Source: Paraphaeosphaeria minitans
Taxonomy: Eukaryota; Ascomycota; Dothideomycetes; Pleosporales; Didymosphaeriaceae
NCBI GenBank assembly: GCA_015832175.1
Contig: WJXW01000013.1
Location: forward strand, 992,001-1,056,000
Reading direction: 5' to 3'
Length of the DNA: 64,000 nt
A program made the position numbers and the translations under genes. This document shows positions 34,467 through 46,896 of this stretch, piece after piece (within the stretch, counting starts at the first letter, position 1; each line of letters begins with the position of its first letter). The notes under the pieces were generated by a model. The model saw only the letters and a program-made list of their open reading frames with translations, was not told the DNA's origin and did no database searches.

Positions 34467-37011
34467 ATGACTCGCCAACTCGCATTCAGCGACATGTGGC
34501 TGCCATGCCTCATCCTTCTCGTGCTCTGCGCCCGCCCGACGGCGGCCTTTGGGGCAGGCAACATTGCCAGCGTGAGCAAGATCGAGGGGCAGAACTGGCG
34601 CCACGGAGATATCGAGGACACGCTGCTCACGCTGCTCATCTCGTCGCGTACAGGCAAGAAGTTCAGCAAGATGGACGTCAAGAGGGTCTACTTTGGCAAT
34701 TGGCTGCGTGACTACTCGCAGGCCGTCGACGTCGGCACCGTCAAGATGGTGTCGGCCGAGGCGATTCGCATCCTGCTCTGGGTCCTGGGCTTCCTGAGCT
34801 TCGGCTACGGGACCAAGGAGTTCGAGGTGACCAGGGACAGGCTGGGGTGCTACCGCCCCGAGGAACACATTGACAACCCGAAGGTACGCGAGGAGTGCGT
34901 CCTTTCAAGGTCGACCTGACTCACTGTTGCAGGACTACGCCGACAACCTTGATGCGCGAGACTACGACCGCCGACTACGCGGACCCGTTGATGAGAGCCT
35001 CGAGCTGGCCGTCGACGAGCGAACTGGCCTGAAGAACTACATTGCGTCGGAGGATCTGGGCATCACCACGTCAGCTGGCATGGTCCGCGGCCTGCTTCGC
35101 CGCTGCATCGACCTTGGGCAACAATCTGGCGGCCGTGGACCCGACTTCTACGAGGCCCTGCGGCTCCTCGGAACGGCTACGCACTGTCTCGAGGACTACT
35201 CGGCCCACTCCAACTACACCGAGCTCTGTCTCATCGAGCTCGGTGCTCACGATGTCTTCCCGCACGTGGGCAGAGACGCCAGATTCCAGATCGAGGGCGT
35301 TCAGGACCCCGTGTATCCCATTATTACCGGAACTTTTGGTGGTGTTGACTTCTTGCACTCCGTGTGCGGAGAAATTACCGACAAGGCCACGCAGTCTGAG
35401 CTTCAAGAACTCGAAGGTGCCATCAACGATGCCGACAGCAAGCAAAACAAGAGCGCAATCAAGGATCTTCTCTCCAAGCTGCCCAGCGGCATCTTCGGTG
35501 ACAAGGATCAAGCTGGAAAGGCCGATGAGCTTGAGGATAATGCGGAGGCTGCCAAGATGGACAACATGCACATCAGCCCCAAGGAGCCCGAAGAGTTCAC
35601 CCAACAATTGGATGCGCTCGTCGGCCAGATCTACCCCATCATGGAGTTCCACGATGAGATCATGCAGTCCATTTCCGAGTTTATAGAGAAGATCCCAGTC
35701 CTCCCTGAGCTCATCGAGCAGCTACAGGACCAAGTCAACATCTTTGTGTTCAGTCTGCTTGCTCCTTTTGTCGTGCCGATCATCACTCAGGTCAAGACCG
35801 AGCTTGAGACTGGTTCCAGCGAGGTCATCGCCAGCTCGCGCGAAAAGCAGCACATTGTCTTCAACGACGATGACTCGACCGACCCAACTCACAGTATGCT
35901 CTCCAAGGATCACTTCAGCAATTTGCTGAACGAGCCCGCTGGGAGAGTGGCGTCCGAGGTCCTGAAGTGGGCAGTCCCTCAGGTCGTTGCCTGCTGGGAC
36001 GGCGAGGCCGATCCGGAGCAGACCATCGACACCATTATTCAGGCTGTGTTCCATCACCCTGCGCAGCTTAGGCACCACGACCACCTTGTCGAGCAGGGCC
36101 GTACCATCATGTTCAACACTGTCAGGCAATGGTGGGAAGAGAAGGGAGACGGCCAGCACCAACTCCTCGAGCAGCTCAGCCGCGAAGGTGTCCAGCAAGG
36201 CTTGAACCACAAGGAGGGCCCGAAGGACTCTGGTCACGGATGCTGCAAGCCTCTCGGTATGGCCAACGACTTCTCCTTCGGAAGCAAGAGTGGTGAAGGC
36301 AACTCCCAATCCCAAAAAATTGGCGACCAGGCCGGAAAGTTCGCCAGCGAGGCGGTCGGCGGCGGCGCTCTTGGTGGTCTTATTGGAGGCCTTATCGGTG
36401 GCATCGGTGGTTCTCTTCTCGGAGGTGCATTCGGACATGAAGAGAAGGAGAGCAAGAACGAGAACAGTTACGGTGACGACGGCTCATACACGCAGTCTTA
36501 CTCCGAGTACGGCCATCACGAGAAGAGCTCGTACGACGACTCTGAACGCTATGGACAGGCCTCATACGAGCAGACGCAATACCCTGGTGGCGGACGCCTC
36601 GAGGAGTACTATCGTCACGAGCAGGACACGAGCGGCGGATCGTACGGTTACGAGCAACGCGTTGAGACGAGCAGCTACGGTGGCTCGGGCGGATACGAGC
36701 GCCACGAGGAGCGCCGTTACGAGAGCGGTGGTTACGAACACCAGGAACAGTCCGGCTACGGGCAGTCTGAGTACAGGCACCAGGAGCCCTCCGGCTACGG
36801 CGGTCAAGAACAGCCCTCGTACGGCAACGACTCGTACGGCTATCAAAGCTACGGCGGGCGCCCTCTGCCACCGGGAGGTTTCGGAGGCGAGTCTGAAGGA
36901 TATGATGGAGGCCAGTCGTACGGACGTCGCAACGAGGATGAGTATGGCGAGCGGAGGCAGCAGTATGGTGAGGGTTATGGCGAGGAGGGCGGATATGGAC
37001 GCAGGTACTAG
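34467..37011 (+). CDS. het-c: HET-C family heterokaryon incompatibility protein
   Basis: Two exons, 34467-34883 and 34933-37011, with a 49-bp intron; 831 residues. An N-terminal signal-like hydrophobic segment (residues 10-27) is followed by the Het-C domain: SKIEGQNWRHGDIEDTLL, KRVYFGNWLRDYSQAVD, HCLEDYSAHSNYTELCLI, FPHVGRDA. In Neurospora HET-C is a plasma-membrane protein whose allelic differences trigger cell death after hyphal fusion; most homologues lack proven incompatibility function. Around residues 613-640 a glycine-zipper stretch (GGLIGGLIGGIGGSLLGG) is followed by a ~190-residue Y/G/E/Q/S-rich tail, matching the glycine-rich C-terminus of the family. The polymorphic specificity segment of Neurospora alleles cannot be judged from one sequence. 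Confidence 0.94.
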
Positions 37012-37767
37012 ATTTGATGTTGGGCACCCTGTTGGTTAGGCATGTGAGTGGGTTGGTAGGTACCTTGCTGAGGGGAGCAGAGCTGAGCTGAGCTGCGAGG
37101 CGGTCAGGTAGGTAGACGCATCACCACGATTGACGGCCATCATGAAGAATGAAGAAAAAGCGTTCTCGCGCCATTTGTTGGAATATTGGGGTTGTGCGAA
37201 GTGTAGTCGATGTGGACGAGACCAAAGACGAATTGTGTATTACGATACCCTACTGACTTCCCTAATACAAAACGTATCCCTATACATATGGGTTCTCTCC
37301 GGAACATCTACCAAGCTCCCCTCACGCCAACCCAAACTTCCCTTTCGATGCCGTGTCCGGTTCCAAGGTATGACTCCTACCCATTGCAGCCGACGTGTCT
37401 ACAACTACGGTACTGTACGGGCACGGCAGTCTCGTCGGTGGCTGCCTTACCTACCTACCCAGCCGCTTGGGGCCACATCGCATCAACACCACAACACACA
37501 TGCTACCCACGCGCAAGAGTAGGCGTCAACGTCGAAGAATCGAGCAGAATCTCGAAGTTCTTTGCACAAGGACGGCAGCCTAGCCGCCGTACATAGGTGT
37601 ATATATATCCTTCCCTTTTCTGCTACAGAGCACCGTCATTCTCAACACGTAGTCGACGCCTGCTTTCCCGCCCCCAACGAAAACACCGCGGCGCATTTTA
37701 TTATTTGTCGACCATCCACCTTCACCACAACATAACCTCCTCATCTCCCCCATCTGACCAAGCAATA
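37012..37767. other. Intergenic region, het-c to Hsp70-like gene
   Basis: 3' end of het-c and promoter of the next gene. GGTAGGTACC, CAGGTAGGTAG and TTACCTACCTACC words occur at 37060, 37105 and 37450. No recognisable gene. Confidence 0.5.
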
Positions 37768-39281
37768 ATGCCTTCCACACGCAATCGCAAATCCCACGCC
37801 CTCCTCCGCCCCCGCCAACGCACCACCACGCGTCCCCCACCCCGCTGGTCTCCTAAACAAGTCTACGCATGGGCCGTGCTCTTCGCGGCCAGCGTCCTCG
37901 CGGTGATTATCCCCACACAAGCGCCTCGGACCGGTGGTGAGTTGCGTTAGGTTTCTCCGTGCCGGACTGGTTCGAGGTGCGCTCTCTTCGGCGTGAGTTG
38001 CAAGGCTGACAAGAGTGTTTTATTTGCAGCTGCACACCCGGCGCTGGAGCACAAGTGGGACAAAGGGGAGGGAGGGACGGTGGGCGTAGCGATTCATCTG
38101 GGGCCGGAGGGTGGGTACGTCGTCCAGCCCGGCTGTGGAATCCACCACTGGCACTGCAGAGGGACGGCTGATGCCAATGCAGACTCGCGTCCACATACGA
38201 CAAGAACGGATCCACGATCAACGTCGCGCGCACCCCCGGCTCTCCTGCCTATGCGGCCTTCATGCGCGACGCCTCCTCCCTCCCGCGAGCCCGCCCTTGG
38301 ACGCGCTTCTGCGACACGGTCGCCAACCTGCAGATTGAACTCCCACGTCTTATTCCCACGCCGCTTTCCTGCCTCTCTCCCGCTGTCCTCGTCGTCCGCC
38401 CGCTGATTGCCGCGCTCAAGGCAGAAGTGGAGGCCCACCTGGGCACGCGCATCTGCTTCGCCGCGCTGGTCGTTGACGACACGAAGCGCGGTGCGTTGCG
38501 CCAGGCAGCCGCCGCAGCGCTGGAAAGCGTGGGTCTGGCCACCGTGCGGGTGACGCGCGGAAAGCTATATCGATTTGGCGGGTGCTTGCCTTTTTCCCGA
38601 TATGAAGTCGACCATGTCGCGAGCCACTCCCTCTTCCCCATTGTAGATGGGCAGGTCGCGCGTATGGAGCCGCTCCCTGCGGAAGGGGAGAAGGCGTGGA
38701 CGGTGCTGGTGGTGCACTACGAACCGCACAGCTTCCACACGGCGCGCTTCTGGATCGGGGGAGAACAGGAGGTAAAGGCTCCATTCGGTGCCGAGATCCA
38801 GGTCCAGGCCAAACCGGCGACACTTGGGAAAGGAAAAGAGCGTGTGCGAGCAGTGCCGGGCGGGCTGGCGGCCCCGGTCATCTTCCAAGACGCAGACAGC
38901 ACGTGGGTCGCACTGGAGGCCCATCTGCGCGCTGAGCGGCCATACCCAGAGGCTCCGCCGCACATCGACCGCCTCATCCTCTCCGGTCCGTCGGCCCACG
39001 ACCCCAAGCTTCACGCCCTCTTGACGGACATTCTTGGGGAGAGTCTCACGGACAGCGCCTACGTAGATGAAGATGTCTTCACGGCTGCGCGGGGCGTGGC
39101 TGCAGGAGCGTACGCTGCCATGCAGGACCCATCGTTCGGCACACAGTATCGGGGATGGCCTGTGTTTGCGTGTCAGTGTGCCAGTGGACTCCACGCCAAC
39201 CGGTGGTCGGATGTGCTGGCGATGGCACGGTGGGATCTGACAAACAGGGTCATGTACGATGCAAGAAATACGGCGGAGTAG
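37768..39281 (+). CDS. Membrane-anchored Hsp70/actin-like ATPase fold protein
   Basis: Three exons: 37768-37936, 38030-38114, 38183-39281, with introns of 93 and 68 bp; 450 residues. A basic N-terminus (RNRKSHALLRPRQR) precedes one membrane segment at about residues 36-52, suggesting a signal anchor. The rest has the look of a diverged Hsp70 ATPase domain: TVGVAIHLGPEGG where Hsp70 has its phosphate-1 loop, NGSTINVARTPGSPAYAAF, FAALVVDDTKRGALRQAAAAA (the Hsp70 PAYFND-like turn), and IDRLILSGPSAHDPKLHALL near the second phosphate loop. Key Hsp70 residues such as the DLGTT and GGxSR motifs are not conserved, so ATPase activity is doubtful. No peptide-binding domain follows. The assignment rests on pattern and fold logic; the splice borders restore frame exactly. 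Confidence 0.7.
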
Positions 39282-39723
39282 TTTCGATGGGGCTACTCGG
39301 GAGGATGGGGACATGAACTACACCGTCTCCCTGGTGGACTTTTTAACGGTTCACGCCATCTTCACAGTGGGCCTCTCAGCGATTTGTGGCCGGTTTTGAT
39401 TTGGTATGCTGGAGTTGCGGCGTTCGTGACATTGAGATGGAAGGCCGGTGCTGCTGTCCACACGAGAGGAGAAAGTTTGCATGTTTCCCTTGCGCTTGGC
39501 CATGATGAAGTTTGACCAGCACGTTCCAATGCTGGCCCTGGCTTGCAGTGGCGGAGAAGGTTTCTCGTCCCAACGAGTCGCATCTTTCCGTGGCATCCCA
39601 TCTACGTTGTGGATACATGTGCATCTTCGGTGGACTACAGAATCAGTCCTCTTGTTTTCACTTTCCTCCAACGCCAGTCTCGGTATGAATGATCGTGCCG
39701 GGACGATTACCTTGAGTCCAGTC
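39282..39723. other. Convergent 3' region
   Basis: 442 bases between the stop of the Hsp70-like gene (+) and the acidic hypothetical gene (-). Nothing coding is recognised. Confidence 0.5.
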
Positions 39724-40682
39724 CTAGATCATTGGAATCTCTTCATCTCTCTTTTCTTTACATCTTTCTTCGAGCCTCAAAACGTCAACAACCGCTTCCC
39801 CGGACTCTTCCCCAGCGTCCTCGGCGTAAGCCTCTTCCTCACATTGATACTCGGCAGCGCCTTCGATGGCGACGGCGGCCCCGCGCAGACAGCGTCGCGC
39901 CATGCGCATATCGCGGAATAAGTCCATAGGGAGTCTTCCCTTGTGATGAACGCTGTGAATTGCACGGGTCAATATGGATCATATGGCGGGGTCACAGTAT
40001 GGGCGAACGTACTTGGACATGCGGCTTCGGGAAGCTCGATATTGAAGCTCCCATAGGCACTATCGCCGGCGTCTTCGTCTTCGTCTTCGGACTTGTCTTC
40101 CTCTGAGTCCTTCTTTTCTGCGTCGCTCTTTTGCTCTCCCCTTTGCGTCTGGCCCTCAACCTCTGTCTCGAACAACGAACTCTCTTCACCTCCACCACAA
40201 CCCATGTACGCTTCCCGCCCACGGTCGTTTTCGTACCCGACCCCCTCCTCCCGTTCTGAATCTGCATCCGACTCCGAATCTTCCGGCACCTCTACAACCA
40301 CGACGTTCTCCAAGAAGGGATAGATCCCAGCCAGGTCCGGCGTGCACGTTTGCTTCCGCGGGCTCCTCTTCTTCCTGAGTGTGAGATTCGACGCCGCCCT
40401 GCTCACACGCGCGATAATGAGTCTGGGCCGATGTTTATCCTTTCTGCATTCGTCAAGTAGGCTTCGACTTGATGCGCCGATCTGCTCCCGCTCCTCCTCC
40501 TGCTCTGCGCCTGCCCGCACATCGCCTGAACTCGTCTGCGAGCCTTTGGCGCGGGATGATGTCGGCGATGAGGGCGTGTACGTGGATTCCAGACCTGCTG
40601 AAGCTGGAACGGGAGCGGAGCATGCGCGCGGCGACGGTGCATGCGCAGGTGCAGACGCAGGATTGGGGTTCAGACGCGCCAT
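39724..40682 (-). CDS. Hypothetical acidic low-complexity protein
   Basis: Not recognised. The main exon runs from ATG 40682 to about 40009 and encodes a P/A/S-rich N-terminus, a basic central patch (LTLRKKRSPRKQTC), then a strongly acidic segment (EDKSEDEDED). Ending unspliced it would stop at 39969. A GT at 40008 and the CAG at 39953 (56-bp intron) join it to an E/R-rich helical frame ending at 39724, giving 300 residues. A better-looking donor at 40012 (GTACGT) gives instead a 281-residue product ending at 39777 with a basic tail. I list the longer model because its second exon looks more protein-like; the 3' structure is uncertain. Probably disordered, possibly nuclear. Confidence 0.45.
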
Positions 40683-42592
40683 CGATGGCTGGTGTGGGCG
40701 GGATGCGATGCGCTGGGCTGCGATGCGATGCGATGATGCGGTCAGGAGGTAGGTACCTATGCCGTCTCAAGACCCGCTCTGCCCGCCTCGCGCAACGTCT
40801 CGCCTCGTCTCCTAGTGGCATGACTCCACCTCGATAGGTGTGGAGATCGTGCGTTTTCATAAAGCGGCATAGGGGGTGCCTAAAGGGGCTCCGCTGGCTC
40901 CGCTTGTCGCGACATAAGCCACGACACGTATCCACATCCAATGCCGCGACAAGCTGGCCGGCAACGCTGTCTCATCCTCTTTCCATCATACCATCGCTTC
41001 GCCTGCTTCGTCTCTATCATACCATCGCTTCGCTTCGCTTGCTTCGGTCTCTATCATATCATCGCTTCGCCCGCTTCAGTCTCTCTCGACCTTGAGCTGC
41101 GCTGCTCTGCTGTATGTTGACTCCGCCGCAATCTTATGCACGACTGTCCCGCGTGCATAACACAACACTGCACAAGTCATGTGTCGTAAGAGCCTTTCGC
41201 TGCTGCCGAGGATCCCGAACATATCGATACAGACACAGTCCTCGGTGCGCACACGGCGTCGCACCCACCATGTGGACCCTCGAGCGGTTCATCTGCAGCC
41301 CTACGCGCACGCACGCGCTTTCGGCGACAATGCCGTTACCGGTGCGGTGAGGACTGGGAAGCCTCCTCTTTGTCGTGATCTGATGTGATTCTGAAGAGAA
41401 GCAGAGCACGACGTCCGCGAAGCACCGGTTGCTAGGAGATGACTCGTATTCAGAGAGAGAGAAAGAGAGAGGGAGCAATCGTGATGGCTTGTGCAGATGC
41501 CGCGCCCGCCTGAATTACCGTACCATATATGGTCAGCGCGCACTTGTCAGCTTGCATCGCTGTGCCTTCCGGAAACCTAGCCATCACGAGGGCAGATGAG
41601 TACCTCCTAAGTAGAAGCCTGCGGGAGAGGGGATAGCTGGCGTTGGCGGCGCGGTAATGTGCGTGTTGTGGTTGAGAAATGCGAGGTTGACCTTCACCCG
41701 CCCGCACTCGCTCATGTCCAGGGCCTTCTCTTGGACGTAATGCGTTGCAAAGAACAACCTGTCGCGTATTGAGTCCAGGGCGGCGCGGAGTGTCAGTCGT
41801 CTAACTACATATGCTCCTGCCAGCGGGTGGTGTAGAGGAGAGAACAAGTGTGGCAGATTCTCCAGGTGTTGCGAAATGCCTATTGACGCTTACCAACTAC
41901 TCCGCAGCGCCTTCCGCCGAAAGCGACAACACACATGCAGGCAGAGAAAGGTTTTTACAGGGTTATACATTGCACTCGATTCGGCGTCGCATTTCGACGT
42001 ATTTCCCTCCCCAATTACAATATCCGCCCCAGGTAGCCATGACGTTGCCCTCCGCAATCATCAATATCAGATATTAGAACAAGTATGAAGCAGAAAATAA
42101 ACTCGTTCCGAGTCCAGTCAGGCCTGGCTCAGTCGCAAGACGCTGAAAAGCTGTCAAAGCATCAAACACCTGTCGGACCGAAAGCCAGATTTGCCTCAAA
42201 ATGGAAGGATACAGCGAACATAACTCCACGCTCTTTCCCATGTCAAGTAAGCAACCATTACGCGTAAAGACCTCCGAAGAGAGTGCTGCCCATCCAATCG
42301 AAAGATTCAACGCCGACTCAATGCAAGGCTTGGACAAAGGAAATTTTGAGGGAATGTACCATTGGTTTCATGTTCCAGAGATGATGCGAAATCGGTATTC
42401 CCTGGGAACGTTTGGCCAATTGGAATGAAAAGGAAAGCATTGCGCTGATGGTGGTTGACGCGTTGCTGTCGTATCGCCCAGCGCGATTTGCGAGGCGTAG
42501 AGGAACAACTCCAACCCTTTGCGACGAAGGGCTTCACAATGTTGTCAGAAAAAATTCCCTAATCCACCAGACGTTTCACTTACCCGAGCTTC
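40683..42592. other. Intergenic region
   Basis: No gene recognised. Three imperfect copies of a CATCGCTTCGC...GTCTCTATCAT unit lie at about 40985-41090, a GAGA tract at 41453-41475, and a GGTAGGTACCTA word at 40747. The stretch 41880-42590 is lower in GC than its surroundings and may include the 3' region of the large minus-strand gene. Confidence 0.45.
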
Positions 42593-45500
42593 TCACAACG
42601 TCCCAGCTGCATGCGCAATCAAAACAGGCAGCAGAATGCCCGCGGTTATACCGACGTTAACAGCAATTCCCACGCTGAGTGCGAGCCTCTTGGGTTCCGG
42701 CGACACATGAGAGAACCGACCCTTCGTCACGTTGACGATGACTGAATCACCCTTCCAGCGATAGAGGATAAGCGCTGGTGGAAGAATACAGAAGATCGCA
42801 AAGATGGCCCACGACAATTTGCGCCGCGCCTCTTCTTCGACAGGATTGAAAGCACGCTCGGGACAGAGAAGATGAGGAGAGTCTTCGTAGGCAAGCACTG
42901 TCCGCAATGTCGGCCGACTGGCGGCATGGCGCAGGGGCGTGTGGGTATTGCTGGTGGACGGCCGTGCGCTATGCTCCGTTCCAAAGATGCGAGAGTCGTT
43001 TATGCTCCTGTCCTCCGAAGACAGCGTTGCCGCACTAGAAGCAAGTACCATATGCCTAAGCTTCGTCTGTCCTGGAACGGCAGCACGGCTGCCTCGGCGA
43101 CGTGGGTCGCGAGGCGTTATGGGAGATCGCAGTGACAATCGACTCGCTCGACGGTCGGGATCCGCGAAAGGTGACTCTTGATGAAGAGTAGCCTGGAAAG
43201 GCGTACGTTCGTACATGTCAGGCGGTGTATGCACGCGTGGCATATCACGGTTCACATTGCCTCGGCGCTCAGAACCTGCAAGGCTGGAGCCCGAAGTATC
43301 AATCTCGAGCCCGAACCTCACATCCGGGCGTGCATTGGCATTTCGAGCAGCAGCAGACTTGTTGAATATTCGATATCCGGTATGCTCTTGTGTAGAGGAT
43401 GCGAGCGGACTTGAGTCCAGTATGGCTCCATGACTGCTGTCATCAGCTACACTGCTGCCAGCATCATTCACTCCCGTTCCAAGAGGAGTGCCAGTCAGAT
43501 TTCCTTTGGGTCCGATGACCGTAAACTTTTCAAAAGAGTTCTCGCGGCCGCGAGGAGTACTGGGATCACTGTTCGTAACGTCCATCGTGTCCGTAATGGG
43601 GAGTGTGATGCGCATGGGTTGCATTGAGCCCGGGTCGTCCTCCGAGAAGCGCGTGTTATCCTGACGTGTGTACTCATCTTCATACAGAATTTCATCATTT
43701 GGACCTGATGCAAGTAGCTCCTGGGTCACCTTGTCGCTCATTTCATAAGGACTCTTCCAGGGCTTGTAGGGAAGATACTTTTGTCGTGGGCTGGGACTGC
43801 TGCCATGCACGCTCGGGCTAGAGCTGCTGCCATACACATTCGGGCTTCTTCCATAGAATGCAGGAACTGTTAAAGAAGCCGGCGGGCTCGACTGCATAGG
43901 GGTTGTCATCCCACCCAGTGCCATACCAGGCAGACTGGCACCAACGGGAAGCTGTGGCGGAGACGAAGTGAAGGGATTAGAATGGTTGCGCAGAGGTGGC
44001 GGGTGTCGATACTGGAACGTACCGGGCTCGAGCGGAGAGTCTTCGTACGCAGGGAACGTTGTGGAGAACCCCTTGCTGTCACGGCTGGAATGACTACCAT
44101 CAGAGGTACTGTAGTCTGCCAGGCTTTCGCCAACTGACACACCTGACATGCCTGACACGCGGGCACTGAGGGGCGGGGTTCCGCAGTCCATGGTTTCCCA
44201 ATCGGTAGGGTCCTCGTCTTCGTACCCAATCAATCCAGATGACTCCTCTGGCTCCTGCTGTTTTTCGTTGTCATCGAGCTCGTTATTGTTATTGCTTTTG
44301 CTGCGTAACAGGTTGTGACTGGAAACCCGCTTCGACCACATAGCTGGAATTGCTTCGGACTTCTGTTGACCACAGGCGTTGGAGAATATCTCTTCGGCCT
44401 GCTCCAGGGCCTCAGGAGGAGTCGAAGAAGCGCCAGGCTGAGAGTAAGAAGATGATGCCGGTTGGATAGGCGGTGAAGGGACCTCAAGAAGGACTCGAGT
44501 GTCTCCGTAAGATGGAGACTGCGATGAACTATTTGATGGGTCAGATAGCTTTGGTGACTCGAAATCCTCGTCATATTGGAATGGAGGAGCCAAGGGAGCT
44601 GGGAAAGACGGCGGTAGTCCAGGATGAGTTGCAAAGGTAGCGCGTCCTACCTCTATAGGCGGTACTGACGACTTATCGTCATTATTAGATCCTGGCTGAT
44701 TGAAGTTGAATTGGAATTGGCTACATCCGGATGTGGGTCCATTGATATCTGTTCGCTTAGATCGCGCCGCATCACTGTAAAGCTCTGTTGGAGCAGGTTG
44801 ATGATCGATTGCCCCCGGGTGATTGCCGTAGAGCAGGGACTGAGAGGTGCCGGCACTAGCGCTGGCACTATCGCTGCCTTTGTACTGGTCGATGAATTTG
44901 CTCAAGGTATCCGTCTTCTCGCGCTCTAGATGCGTCGAGCGGTGAAACATCTCCTGCTCAAGAGGCTTTGATACGCGACGACTCGTACGTTGCGAGGCCG
45001 GATATTGCGGCAAGGCATCAGTCTTATATCCCTCCGCCAGCGCATTTGCATTTCCGCTCGTACCCCAATAAAAAGGATTGCTCGCTCTATTGCTGGTACG
45101 GCTCTGTACGACTTTTGATTGCGGCCGACTCTCACCCGAATAGGTCGATGACCCCGGATATATCGAAGAGAAATCGTCGTAGTAAGGTCGCGCTGCCAGG
45201 TCCGATTCCGAGGCATACGGGCGATTATCGTTGGCTCGTCCAGCCTGGCACGAAGGATCATCCGGTACCATAGGCGTCAAGGGTGCCGAGAAGTCGCGTT
45301 GCGCAGAGTACCGAGGTTGCTCGACAGATGCAGGAGAGTTTCGCTGGTTCAGGACATGAGTGTCCTGGCTCAGAGGTGAGACAGGCGTGACTGGTCCATC
45401 TGGAAATTTTGACGACTTGGGAGTCTCAACACGATAAGTTCGTTCAAGCGGGCGAGGGAACTCGCCCTCGAAGCTTGGCGAGGCAAGACTGACACAAGAC

Positions 45501-46896
45501 TCAGAAAACTCTTGCAGCTCTTGTTCGTGTTCCTTCTCTGGCCCCTTGGAGAACCTCTGTGCGAGTGATCGGGTGAGGTTCTTCAAGGAAAATGGAGAAT
45601 CGCTCGCGGCCTTTCGATTCGTGGGAGGCGAAGCGGGAGCATATGATGCGGGGCTCAAGGCCGGTGAAACGAACGCCGAGGAATCTGGGCTTTGAGCAGC
45701 TGGTGTTGGCGGCAGCGGGAAGTCGAGACTGAGGTGCGTGAGACGATTGTCGCCTCTCCTTGACCTTATGGATTCATAAGCCGAAGACAAGTCTCCGTAA
45801 AGCGGCCGTTTTGGGGCCATCTGATCTCGTCAGCGTTCTGCGGGTTACAAGGGCAAATTAGGTACCTCTGATAAGAGCGGGTCTTCGGAAGAGCGCAATG
45901 GCAAGTATTCGCTCGAGTCGAGCTCCCTTGATGGCGTTACAATGTTGTCCAAAATAAGCGAGCTGTGGGGGTTGACTAGGTCAAATGATGCGCCGCGGTA
46001 GTGAATGACAGCGGGCGTCGTCGGGGGGGTAGCCGGTGCTGTTGAGGCGAAACTGATGGTGTTTAAGCGCGGTGGTTCATCCTCGTCGATTGGAGTAGGG
46101 TTCGAAAAGTTCGGTGGTTGCGGAAATCGCGAAAGCGAAAACGACGAAGGCGTCGGCTGAGAGTCGTCGTTGGTTGTCGAATTTTTCAACGATGGGAATG
46201 ACGTTGTTCTCAAAGGCGATAGTCGCGGTTGATTTGAAGTCACAGAGGCAAGAGGTGCAGGGGAAACGGGCATGGGACCGCGACCTGAAGTGGTAAACGG
46301 TTTTGGTAGCCTTTTTATCGGCTTAAACTCACACTTTTTCGCAGCTTCGATGTTCCGCCTGCTCGGTTGGGCAGGCTGTGATTGAAAGAGATCGTCTGCA
46401 GACAAGTCGTCCTGGTGTGGAGGAGACGGCGGAAGCCGTTGATGTGTAAACAATGAGTGAGTCTGAGCTTCGTTAGTTGGTATTTCTACAGCAGCACGAG
46501 CGGGCAATGACTCGAAAGTGCTTAACGCGCGTTATCGAAGGGAAGAGTGATTTCGAAAAGGAGGTGTACAGGTGGATAACAAGAGGCTTTACATACCGAT
46601 TGAGATAGGTGGAGAGGTCGAGGCGGCGCTCGCGACAACGAGAGCGGTGTCCTTGAGACCGACGGCGCGCTCTCAGTCTCCTTCAGCCCGGACGCCGCGG
46701 GCTTCCTCCGTAGCGTTCTGCCAGGCGGAGTAGCTTGCGACGCGGGCGAGTTTTGTTGTTTGCGATACTCGTGTAGGGTGAGGTTGCGGACGGAAAGACG
46801 AGAGGACGAGGAGCTGTGGAGGGAGTGGTGTGGTGAGTGTACAGGTGTCGTCGGATTGACCGCGCGCAAACGCGGTGAATGCGAGTACGTCGCCAT
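42593..46896 (-). CDS. Large Ser/Pro-rich protein with two C-terminal membrane segments
   Basis: Three exons: 46896-46597, 46510-45866, 45820-42593, with introns of 86 and 45 bp; 1390 residues. About 1300 residues are S/P/T/N-rich and apparently disordered, with many SP and TP sites. The final ~80 residues are different: EEEARRKLSWAIFAIFCILPPAL is one membrane segment, a short loop with GDSVIVNVTKGRFSHVSPEPKR follows, then LALSVGIAVNVGITAGILLPVLIAHA is a second. This hairpin is the part I associate with a conserved fungal family often labelled serine-rich protein; its function is not known to me. Topology suggests a membrane-anchored cytosolic scaffold. The second splice falls exactly before ATG 45820, so a shorter 1075-residue form starting there is also conceivable. 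The first acceptor (CGAG) is non-preferred, making that junction less certain. Confidence 0.8.
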
